From Zea mays (Eukaryota; Streptophyta; Magnoliopsida; Poales; Poaceae), in contig NC_050099.1 in the NCBI RefSeq assembly GCF_902167145.1, positions 63,382,942 through 63,446,941 of the forward strand: DNA of 64,000 bases, written 5' to 3'. A program made the translations under genes and the position numbers. Below, piece after piece: positions 47,107-56,589 of this stretch; position 1 is the first letter of the stretch; every line of letters starts with the position of its first letter. The notes below the pieces were generated by a model. The model did not search any database and was not told the origin of the DNA. It saw only the letters and a program-made list of their open reading frames with translations.

Positions 47107-47217
47107 CTGAATTTCAAAAGCTATCGGGACGACGATGTACTCTGTAAAATGGAAATATGTCATCAATAAAAAAAGGGCTTCAAAGATACTCAGTTTGTTC
47201 ATGATTGACTTGCATTC
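47107..47217 (+). other. Spacer after E3 pol
   Basis: This is a short AT-rich stretch between the pol stop and the 89-bp array; no gene is seen. Confidence 0.6.
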
Positions 47218-47835
47218 TTACTTAACTCGGGGTGACCACTATGCCCTGCTAACGGAGCAATCGGCTTGAGTCGGCAACGACTTAAGCCGGTGCAACATGC
47301 TCGCGCTTACTTAAATCGGGGTGACCACTATGCCCTGCTAACGGAGCAATCGGCTTAAGTCGGCAACGACTTAAGCCGGTGCAACATGCTCGCGCTTATT
47401 TAACTCGGGGTGACCACTATACCCTGCTAACGGAGCAATCGGCTTGAGTCGGCAATGACTTAAGCCGGTGCAACATGCTCGCGCTTACTTAACTCGGGGT
47501 GACCACTATGCCCTGCTAACGGAGCAATCGGCTTGAGTCGGCAACCACTTAAGCCGGTGCAACATGCTCGCGCTTACTTAACTCGGGGTGACCACTATGC
47601 CCTGCTAACGGAGCAATCGGCTTAAGTCGGCAACGACTTAAGCCGGTGCAACATGCTCGCGCTTATTTAACTCGGGGTGACCACTATACCCTGCTAACGG
47701 AGCAATCGGCTAAAGTCAGTGGCGACTTAAGCCGGTGCAACATGCTCACGCCTACGCAATTCAGGGTGACCACTACGCCCTATTAACAGAAGCAACCGAC
47801 TTAAGTCCGCAGCGACTTAAGGCGATCTAACGTGC
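47218..47835. repeat. 89-bp tandem array with hairpin core in E3
   Basis: There are about seven units of roughly 89 bp, starting near 47225, 47314, 47402, 47491, 47580, 47669 and 47759, the last being diverged. Each unit begins ACTCGGGGTGACCAC. Each also holds an inverted repeat with 12-bp arms (CGGCTTAAGTCG and its complement) around a GCAA loop. The arms are perfect in some copies, and others read CGGCTTGAGTCG. Confidence 0.92.
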
Positions 47836-48039
47836 TTACAATTACTCATATAAGGATGACTTCTATATCCCGCAAATAAATTTCAAAACCATCGCACATC
47901 ATTTTGCTACTGCAAATTTACGAACTGATGAATTCTGAAACAATATGAAAATAACACTATCGTCCAAGTACTGAAATGACGTCCTCTAACAAATGTCTGA
48001 CCATGCTAACCGCGCGCTCAAAGCACGCAAAATGTCTCT
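47836..48039. other. Spacer between array and antisense gene end
   Basis: AT-rich sequence with no gene seen. It is the likely 3' untranslated region of the antisense gene. Confidence 0.5.
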
Positions 48040-51000
48040 CTATTTTGTGATATCTTTCTCAGGAGCAATCGATGAGGAAGGATGACTCGAGGAATCAGGG
48101 GCAGCATTCACATCAGCCCTTATATCTTCGGGAACAACCACGTCGGGTCTCCTCATCAAGATTCGCCCCGCCCGAATAGCCTTGTCCATGGCTCTATCGC
48201 GCTGGGCTCTGAGAGTAACAGAAGTTTCTTCGGCAACCTTGGCAGCCAGCCGAGCAGTTTCTAACTCTTGGGCGATAGATTTCTTGGAAGCTCGAAGTTC
48301 TTTGATAGTAATGTCCTTCGCTGATATCAACTGCTTGAGCCGGGTCACTTCATCCGTGGATTCCTGCAGCTTACAGCGCTGATTGTCTAACTCTTCCATG
48401 GTGAAGCGATGACTCCTCTCCAGGATGGTCAGCGAGTTGCTAGAATCACGATACAATCTGTCGAGACTATCATGAGAAGCAGCAAGGATACGTTTTTCTT
48501 CCTACAAACAAAAGTCAACTCCCTCAAACACCAAGCAAGTAATAGGAGCACAACAAGGCAAAGCACAGTTCCATAAATGACCTTTTCAGAATTGAGCTGA
48601 GCGTGAAGAGAAGAACTCAGTGCATTGGCGTCATCTAAGGCAGCGGAGACCTGACCCAGTTCAGTCTGGCTTTGAGAGTACTTTTCCTCAAAGTCAGTGC
48701 ACCGCTGGACCAATTCAGCCTGATCTCGGGAATGTTTTTCCTCAAGAGTGGAAAACTGCCGAGTCATTCCTAGCAGGAGACAATCAAACAAAAAGGGGTC
48801 AGAATGTAAAGCAGTCCACATTGAAGACAAAGAGAAGCAAAAAAGCACTAACCAGCGTTGGTCGCCTCCAATTCAGAGACACGACGTTGAAGTGACACTG
48901 GATTCCAACATGCAAGAGATGAAGCTACTTCTGGGACAGAAGCACCCTGTAACCGTAGCTGGCTAGCCATTCCGTCCACCAAAGCCTGATGAGGAGAATA
49001 GATGAGTGTAATGACAGCAGTTCGTGCAATGTAAAAACCAAGCTAAAATACATCACAGTACCTGGAGGTTGGAAAAGAACGAAGGGATCCCCAAATCAGT
49101 AGAGATCAATTGATAACCAGGCATAAGGCCACCACCTGAAGCAGCTTGCAACGAACCAGCAGGAATCAGCTCGGTGCCATCAATAGGGCCCAACGCTCGG
49201 TCAGCGGGGACGCTGCCCTCTAAAGCGACTCCCTGGTCTAAGGCTTGGGCTACCACCATACAGCCGGAGTGTGGAGGCGATCCCGCATGAACGTCCATGG
49301 AAGTACAGGAGGGAGACCCCGCTCGGACACCCTCGGGGGCTAGGTCATAGTTTGCACTGCCCACTTGAGCCGGATCATCCCCGGCAGCACCCTCGGGGGC
49401 TGGGCAGTGGCTTACACTTCCCATCCGAACCAAGTCATCCTTGGCGACATCCTCGGGGGCTGGGCATGTGTCAACACCATCCTTGGGGTCCAAGTTCTCT
49501 GCGGTAGCCACTTCTAAGGTTGATGGGCCCTCGGTTACTTCCATGGGACCAGGATGATCCAAGTCAGTCTCCCGACCCTCGAGATCGCGCTCCAAGGTTG
49601 ACGAGGCACAAGATGACCTCAACCCAGCATCAAGTACATCAGCACAAACCTCCATCACGCCATCATCCACTGGCTCCGATAACAAATCCTTTGGAACCAT
49701 ATCCTTAAGAGTCTGATCAAAGTTGGACAGGGACAGTTCTTGCAGACCAATGAGAGCAGACAAAGCAGGAGAAGGAACTCCACTACTTTCACCGCTAGCG
49801 ATGAACTGCCGACTGTTTTTCCGAGTTAAAGGAACTTAATCTTCTTCCTCCTTGTCGTCCACATTAGCAACATAGGCAGCACCCCCATTGGGATCAGCAA
49901 CAGATGGAGCACCCTCATTGGGATCAGCAACAGATTGGGTACACCCATTGGGGTCAGCGTCAGTAAATTCAATCACAGGCACTTCTTCAGCAGCAGGAAC
50001 CGAGGTACCAACGTCCCGATCCAAACTAGATACTCGTCGGAGGCGTCTCTTTTTCTTTTTCTGCTCATCAGCAGAAGGATCAGGTTGATTGGCTCGGCCA
50101 GGGCGCCTCGGGCGAGTACTGGCAGGCCTCTGAGTATCCAAGGTTGTATCAGCCTCTGGGAGGGGCGCCACTACCAATGCCCCAGCAGGAGCAGCGTCAG
50201 AAGAGTCCTCAGCCAGCAAATCAAGCATAGCACTTATCTCGGCATCACTAGGGTTCAGGGGCACCTCAAAATGGACCTGTCGTTCATCATCAGGAATCTC
50301 CCCGAGCGAGGCAATCAAGGCACTAACTTCTTCAGCAGAGGGTCGCACTCTAAGGCCCAAACTGCCATCAGTGACAGGTGGATTCGACACAAAAAAGGTG
50401 AAGGCTTTAGGAGGAGGCAGGTTCCAGGCCGAGTATGCCACTGGGGCACCAACATTTGACACTTTGCCTCTAAGGATCATCTCAAGACGGCTCACCAAGT
50501 CTGCAGAGGGAATTCTTCTGTTGGTAACCCGAGTTGAGTCGGGTAGGCCTCGATACAGATAAGCCGGGTATGCCTTGTCTTTCAACGGCTGAATATTCTT
50601 GAAGACAAAATCAGCAACCACAGCTTCAGCAGTCAGACCCCTCTCTTTCAGCAATCCAACTTCAGCCAGCAAAGCACCTGCCTCGGCTACCTCCTGATCT
50701 GTGGGGGACTCGGTCCAGCTTGGGGTGCGAACATCCGGCTGTCTTCCCGACCGAGGGGGGAGAGAGTTTCCATGATTCTCAACTATGAACCACTCCAAGC
50801 GCCATCCCTTGATACTATCTTTGAGAGGGATTTCGAGATACTCAGTCTTCCTCCCGCGGCGCATCTCCAAGCTAGCACCACCAACCAACTGATGTTGTCC
50901 CCCGGCCATCCCAGGGCGACAGTGATACAAATACTTCCACAACCCGAAATGTGGTAGCACGCCAAGAAAGGCTTCGCATAAATGAATGAAAATGGAGATT

Positions 51001-51335
51001 TGCAGGATAGAATTGGGATTCAGATGGGTCAAGTTAAGATGGTAGAAATCAAGGAGGCCGCGGAAGAAGGGAGAAATGGGAAGACCGAGGCCGCGAAGAA
51101 GGAAGGGAGCATAAATCACGGACTCATGGGTATCCTCAGTTGGGACAGTAACCCCATGGCAAATCCGCCAAGAACAGAGTTCCCTCGGAGGAAGAACCCC
51201 GATGGACACGAGGTGGAGAAGTTCGGGCTCAGAGATAACGGACATGTGGTTACCTACGAAAGGCAACTAGCTGTTGGGGTCGATTGGAGGAATCACCACA
51301 GCAGACAAACTTGAGGCTTTCCTCTTGGGCGCCAT
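48040..51335 (-). pseudogene. E3 antisense gene, four exons, Transposase_28-like protein with coiled coil
   Basis: This gene runs opposite to gag-pol. Predicted exons are 51335-49062, 48985-48853, 48769-48582 and 48501-48040. Introns of 76, 83 and 80 bp all have GT...AG ends, and phases 0, 1 and 0 join exactly. It starts MAPKRKASS. The N-terminal half matches the Pfam 'putative gypsy type transposon' (Transposase_28) pattern with LPISPFFRGLLDFYHLNL, HLNPNSILQISIFIHLCEAF and PHFGLWKYLYHC. A Lys/Arg run KKKKRRLRR and a Pro/Ala/Asp-rich part with repeated ADPNG units follow. Exons 2-4 encode a long coiled coil ending in IRAGRILMRRPDVVVPEDI. Two in-frame stops (51267-51269 TAG, 49836-49838 TAA) break exon 1. 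The reading is about 1018 codons. The molecular function is unknown. Confidence 0.72.
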
Positions 51336-51489
51336 CTCGATTCTACCGGCGAGCAGAGCGGGAGGCGAATTGCAGAGAGGATTCGGAAGCAAGAAAGCAA
51401 GAGCTAGGGCACGGAAAGCAGAGGCGGCTAAAAGCGCAGCACTTATGGGATATTCCCGAGCCAGATACCGTTTCAAAAAGTGCCCAGTC
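51336..51489 (-). promoter_or_regulatory. Presumed upstream region of the E3 antisense gene
   Basis: This is the sequence between the ATG of the antisense gene and the 41-bp array. No clear TATA box is seen. The minus-strand leader is CT-rich near the ATG. Confidence 0.35.
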
Positions 51490-52255
51490 AGCACCCGGCG
51501 GTTATTTCCAAAACACCGGCGTGCCACGTGATCACCCGGCAGTTATTTCCAGAACACCGGTGCGCCACCTCATCACTCGGCTATTATCCTCAAAGTGGCC
51601 CATGCAGCCTGCTATCACTCGGCGTTACCTCTAAAACGCTGACGTCGCCCTCCAGTCACTCGGCGTTACCTCTAAAACGCTGACATCGTCTTCAAGTCGC
51701 TCGGCGTTACCTATAAAACGCTGATGTCGCCCTCCAGTCACTCGGCGTTACCTCTAAAACGCTGACGTCGCCCTCCAGTCACTCGGCGTTACCTCTAAAA
51801 CGCTGACATCGTCTTCAAGTCGCTCGGCGTTACCTCTAAAACGCTGATGTCGCCCTCCAGTCACTCGGTGTTACCTCTAAAACGCTGACGTCGCCCTCAG
51901 GTCACTCGGTGTTACCTCTAAAACGCTGACATCGTCTTCAAGTCGCTCGACGTTACCTCTAAAACGCTGATGTCGCCCTCCAGTCGCTCGGCGTTACCTC
52001 TAAAACGCTGACGTCGCCCTCCAGTCACTCGGCGTTACCTCTAAAACGCTGATATCGTGTTCAGTCGCTCGGCGTTACCTCTAAAACGCCGACATCGCCC
52101 TCAGGTCACTCAGCAGTTATCTCTGAAACTCCGACATCGTGTTCAGTCGCTCGGCAGTTACCTCTAAGGCGCCGACGTCGTCTTCAAGTTACTCGGCAGT
52201 TATCTCTAAAACTCTGACATCATCTACAAGTCGCTCGGCGGCTACTTCTAAAAGC
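51490..52255. repeat. 41-bp tandem array in E3, upstream of the antisense gene
   Basis: About 18 units of period 41 bp are present, diverged at both ends and regular from about 51617 to 52100. The core is CACTCGGCGTTACCTCTAAA, then ACGCTGACGTCGCCCTCCAGT. Each unit has a short inverted repeat (GCGTT/AACGC), and many have TGACGT, an ACGT-type bZIP or TGACG-like site; some read TGACATCG or TGATGTCG. It lies 150-900 bp upstream of the antisense gene ATG. Confidence 0.92.
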
Positions 52256-52580
52256 ATCAGTATGATGCCCGAGTTATTCACTTACTATCTCAAAGGAATC
52301 AACTTCACGAAAAAGCCGGGAAGAGGAATGATTCAAGAACTTCGAGTTATGAATATCAAAGAGTAATCATCATAGAGAAACCAACATCATTTCATTCATT
52401 AAAGTGAAGATAACATACTTACAAATCAACTCATTATGAGTTGATACTTCCCTATTACTACTACTACATTACATTACATTACTGCTACTACTACTACACT
52501 ACACTATACTACTCTACACTACTAAATACTACTACATTATTCTAACTATACTATACTAACATCTAAAAGACCAGTGGCAT
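52256..52580 (-). other. Spacer with TAC microsatellite
   Basis: The stretch 52455-52560 is a degenerate (TAC)n/(ACT)n run. The rest is AT-rich and would be the 3' untranslated region of the acidic-protein gene. Confidence 0.6.
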
Positions 52581-53018
52581 CTAGCCACTGGCCCTGTTGC
52601 TGCCGCCGCCGCTGCCGCCCCTGTTGCTGCCCCTGCTGCTGCCGCCACCGTCACCGTCCTTGCTGCCGCTGCTGCCACCTCTGATGCTGTCGTCACCGTC
52701 ACCGCCGCCACCGCCTTCGTCGTCGTCGTCGTCGTCGTCGTCCTCGTCCTCGCCGCCACCGTCCGAGTCCTCCTCATCCGAGGAGTACTCCGACTCATCC
52801 GAGCCCTCGAGCCCGGAGCGCTCAACGGCCCGGATGTACGTCCAGACCTCCGCCGCGAGCCCCTGGGAGTCGTCTGAGTCGTCAGACGACTCACGCAGGG
52901 GGATGGGAGCCGGAGACCCCTCAGACTCAGAGGAGAACTCCTCCTCTGAGTACTCCAAGTCACCAAAATCCTCCGATGGAGGAGTTGGCTCACGCTTGCG
53001 CTTGTTGTTTTTGCCCAT
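52581..53018 (-). CDS. E3 antisense acidic protein
   Basis: This is a 145-residue frame starting MGKNNKRKRE at the ATG 53016-53018, in a CCACCATGG context that favours initiation. A basic start is followed by Ser/Glu/Asp-rich sequence (DLEYSEEEFSSESEGS), a short helical piece (GLAAEVWTYIRAVERSG), a run of Asp, and a Gly/Ser/Arg-rich tail to the stop at 52581. A TATA box lies 80 bp upstream. The tail is low complexity, so coding is supported mainly by the promoter, the start context and an open frame of this length. The function is unknown, and the KKNKRKRE-like start may be a nuclear signal. Confidence 0.55.
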   Translation of the reverse strand: MGKNNKRKREPTPPSEDFGDLEYSEEEFSSESEGSPAPIPLRESSDDSDDSQGLAAEVWTYIRAVERSGLEGSDESEYSSDEEDSDGGGEDEDDDDDDDDEGGGGGDGDDSIRGGSSGSKDGDGGGSSRGSNRGGSGGGSNRASG

Positions 53019-53097
53019 GGTGGAAGCAAAAGGGAGAGAAGAAAGGCAAGCAACAGAGAACAGCAAGAGATGTGAAAAAGTCGGAGAGACAACGACA

Positions 53098-53106
53098 TTA
53101 TTTATA
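53098..53106 (-). promoter_or_regulatory. TATA box of the antisense acidic gene
   Basis: TATAAATAA on the minus strand would give a start near 53070 and a CT-rich leader of about 50 bases before the ATG at 53018. Confidence 0.65.
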
Positions 53107-54194
53107 GAAGGAGAAGGCAACCGCTCACCTCCAACCGCGGTCACTGAACAGTCGCAAAGCATTCAATAAGCACTTCAACCCGTCTGAAGACACGTCAGGC
53201 AGCTGACACCGTTTCACGCAACACAACACCCATTGGGACTCCAGTCAACAGCGTGGAGGATATGATTACACCCGCCGTCACATCACATTACTACTCAGAA
53301 GCAGCCGGCTAAAACACTCAGCGTACCAAGCCGTCCCTTGCCCACACCCATTGGGGGGGACGCCTAGGAATTATCAGTATATTTTTCAAAACGGTCACAT
53401 CTGTGCAGGGCACGCAGTGAATACCTCAAGACAAAAATGAGATATTAGTAAGGATCAGAGGAAAGCCAAATATAGCCAGTGAAGTACAAAATATGGCCGA
53501 CAGAAGCGACGTGAAGACTAGACAGAGAACGTCCATCAAATGTCCAATCAGTCGCAGAGCAAATAAATTACACTACCTAGCAAGATATGGATGGATTGCG
53601 AACTCGGCTGCAAAAGACAAAATACATGCTGACCTCTGAAGCATAATATTGGTGACATAATGCTGACCTCCAAAGCATAATGCAGATGGCATCATGCCGA
53701 TTTTTACAAGCAGAAAGGATAATCTTCAGCAAAAAGACACAAAAGGAAGACCTTCGAATGGATTGTCCTCAAAAATCCACTTGAAGGTCGGGGGCTACAC
53801 CCATTGGGTGCACCTTCGGTGCACCCCATGGATCATCATTCCAAGCCAAGATAGTGCTGACTTCTAAGGCATGGGACAAGATTAAAGACAAGGCTGGCCT
53901 TCGACCAAAACGCAGGAGTAAAAATGGAAATAATTTCTGGTGAAGACCTTCAAGTAGATTATCTTCTAAAATCTACTCGAAGCTCGGGGGCTACACCCAT
54001 TAAGTGCACCTCCGGTGCACCCAATGAAGTTCAAGGTCCTACAAAACGAAATGCCGACCTCTAAGGCTCAAGCACGAAACAAAGCTTCGGTTTACGAGTG
54101 ATCAAAGCAGGAAGAGACAGTAAGAAGTCGTTCTCTTCAAATCGCCTGCAAGATGGACCTGGGATCTTTGGGCTGGTTACCTCTAAATTAACCC
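53107..54194 (+). other. Region before E3 3' LTR with repeated polypurine-tract-like modules
   Basis: No gene is seen. The phrase TCGGGGGCTACACCCATT occurs at about 53788 and, with a one-base lead, at 53983. A related GATCGGGGGCT forms the real tract at 54199. After each of the first two comes a stem-loop of GTGCACC repeats. Copies of GCTGACCTCYRAAGCATAAT lie near 53630 and 53660. Confidence 0.7.
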
Positions 54195-54208
54195 AAAGAT
54201 CGGGGGCT
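54195..54208 (+). other. Polypurine tract of E3
   Basis: AAAGATCGGGGGCT lies directly before the 3' LTR. Confidence 0.75.
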
Positions 54209-54837
54209 TGTGGGGGACAGATATCCCCCGGGTCCACTAAAAGAGTAAAAGACCTCACGAAAGGCCCAAGGGCCCAATAAATCGTAAGGTCATTCTTTCG
54301 TGGGCCTGGGGAGGAACAATCAGCAAAGCAGGTTGACACGAGGCCGGATTGGTGCAAACCCGGACGGCCCACAACGTCGAGCGAGTGATCACAACAGAGA
54401 TCCGACTTTCCCGAGCTGGAGCCCCCATGCAACGGAGCCATGCGAGGATAAGTCGGCAGAACTATAGGGAGATAAACTCAAACAGTTCACTATCTTTTAG
54501 CTACACGTTGTTATCATATCCACGTGTATTGCCCCACGGTCGAGTATATAAGGCCTAGGGGGCACCCCTTCAGAACGATCGACCCTATTACTTAGCTGCC
54601 CACTTCAACTCTCTGCATTCTCAATTCAGAGAGTTCTCTTGTAACCTCATTCACCCAGCATACTCACCAGGACGTAGGGTGTTACGCATCTCTAAGCGGC
54701 CCGAACCTGTAAACATTGTCCACTGCCCCTCGTGCAACTGGCACGAACCATTTTGCTACAGTCGTTGACACCGTCCTACTCCTAAAAACACCTTGAGGGG
54801 CAACCCCGGGTGTGTGGTCGGACCCAAAACACCGACA
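54209..54837 (+). repeat. 3' LTR of E3
   Basis: This is 629 bp, paired with 40421-41048. Differences include AGCTGG/AGCAGG, CCCGCGC/CCCGAGC and GACGGGC/GAGGGGC. Confidence 0.95.
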
Positions 54838-54842
54838 CAGAC
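54838..54842 (+). repeat. Target-site duplication of E3, right copy
   Basis: CAGAC; E0 pol resumes from here. Confidence 0.95.
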
Positions 54843-56589
54843 CCCATACGGCAAACGACCAAGTGATAGGTATTGTCTGTAGGGCTTGAGCGGGCAGGTG
54901 CGTCTGTCTCGCGTAGAATTGACACCCTTGGCAGGAACGTACAATCCTAGTGGCGTCGGCCACCACGGTCGGCCAGTAGAAACCTTGTCGGAAAGCGTTT
55001 CCCACGAGGGCCCGAGGTGTTGCATTGTGACCGCAAGCCCCCGAGTGTATTTCTTGTAACAGCTCTTGTCCTTGGGCGGCGGATATGCATCGTTGGAGAA
55101 TGCCTGAGGGGCTGCGGTGGTACAACTCTTTTTCATCACCCAGTAAAATGAACGACTTGGCGCGCCGAGCCAGTCGCCGAGCTTCGGCCTTGTCGAGGGG
55201 CAGCTCTCCTCGGAGGAGATATTCCAGGTACGGGGTCTGCCAGTTTTGGTTTGGTGCAACCCCATTCTGCTCTCCCTCGACGTGCAAGGCCTCACCCTCG
55301 GCGGCCGAGGTTACCTCGGGTTCGAGCGTGTCATCGATTTTGACGGATGGTTGATATATGTCCCTGGAGAAGACGTCCGGGGGAACCGTCATTCGTCCCG
55401 AGGCTATTTTAGCCAGCACATTCGCAGTCTCGTTGTACCGTTGAGCAACATGGTTGAGTTCCAGCCCACAAAACTTACCTTCCAAGCGCCGAACTTCGTC
55501 GCAGTAGGCCTCCATTTTTCGATCGCGGCAGTGAGAGTTCTTCATGACCTGGTCAATGACGAGCTACGAGTCGCCACGAGCATCGAGGCACCGAACCCCT
55601 AGCTCGACGGTGATGCGCAGTCCATTAACCAAGGCCTCGTACTCGGCCATGTTGTTTGACGCCGGAAAATGGAGGCGCAGTACGTAGCGCACATGTTTCC
55701 CGAGGGGTGAAATGAAGAGCAAGCCAGCACCTGCTCCTGTTTTCATAAGCGACCCATCGAAGTACATGGTCCAAAGTTCGGGCTGTATTGGAGCTGTCGG
55801 CAATTGGGTGTCGACCCATTCAGCCAGGAAGTCTGCCAAGACTTGAGATTTTATGGCCTTCCGAGGAGCGAATGAAAGTGTTTCGCCCATGAGTTCCACT
55901 GCCCATTTTGCTATCCTACCCGAGGCCTCTCGGCACTGGATGATCTCTCCCAGGGGGAAGGATGACACCACACCCACCGGATGAGACTCGAAGTAGTGTC
56001 GCAACTTTCGCTGTGTCAGAATCACTGCGTACAGTAGCTTCTGGATTTGTGGGTAGCGGATCTTGGTCTCGGATAGCACCTCGCTGATGAAGTAGACCGG
56101 CCTCTAGATGAGCAGTGCATGCCCTTCTTCTCGTCTCTCGACTACAATCGTGGCGCTGACCACCTGAGTGGTTGCGGCTACGTAAATCAAGAGGGCTTCT
56201 CCCGCAGCGGGGGGCACCAAGATGGGCGCATTAGTAAGGAGCGCCTTTAAGTTTCCGAGGGCTTCTTCGGCCTCGGGAGTCCAAGTGAAGCGCTCGGCCT
56301 TCCTTAAGAGGCGGTACAAGGGCAATCCTTTCTCGCCAAGGCGCGAGATGAAGCGGCTCAGAGCCGCAAGGCATCCCATGACCCTTTGCACTCCTTTTAA
56401 ATCTTTGATTGGTCCCATGTTGGTGATGGCCGCGATTTTCTCCGGGTTGGCCTCGATGCTTCGTTCAGAGATGATGAACCCTAGGAGCATGACTCGGGGG
56501 ACTCGGAAGACACACTTCTCGGGGTTGAGTTTTACTCCCTTTGCTCTTAGACACCTGAATGTTATCTCAAGGTCAGAGAGGAGGTGGGA
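54843..56589 (-). pseudogene. E0 pol: end of reverse transcriptase, RNase H domains, integrase finger
   Basis: Read right to left, the frame enters reverse transcriptase only after its catalytic motif (LRAKGVKLNPEKCVF), then its connection part (MGCLAALSRFISRLGEKG). RNase H follows with a TAG at 56104-56106 in the ISEVLSETK region. Then come the extra Tat-type RNase H (MYFDGSLMKTGAGAGL, NNMAEYEALVNGL), a TAG at 55564-55566, and the integrase HHCC finger (SGACGHNATPRAL, CQGCQF) up to the E3 insertion. It keeps one frame across both stops. The palm with YVDD is deleted, so no reverse transcriptase could be made. Confidence 0.85.

Larger units (their letters stand above)
40421..54837 (+). mobile_element. 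E3: Grande-like Tat-lineage gypsy element with antisense genes
   Basis: E3 is a complete 14.4-kb element with CAGAC duplications and LTRs of 628 and 629 bp. Gag-pol lies on the plus strand (41095-47106). A 7-kb region follows before the 3' LTR, with two tandem arrays and antisense genes. The short LTR, long 3' region and antisense gene are the hallmarks of Grande from Zea. Gag-pol carries three stops and two frame changes. Confidence 0.9.

Noticed and set aside
47218..47835. CRISPR-like array
   Set aside because: Tandem units adjoin without unique spacers and the genome is plant; it is a simple tandem repeat. The same holds for 51490-52255.
52597..53169. 190-residue plus-strand Ser/Pro frame opposite the acidic gene
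   Set aside because: Pure low-complexity mirror of the Asp/Glu/Gly-rich minus frame; the TATA box and start context support the minus strand.
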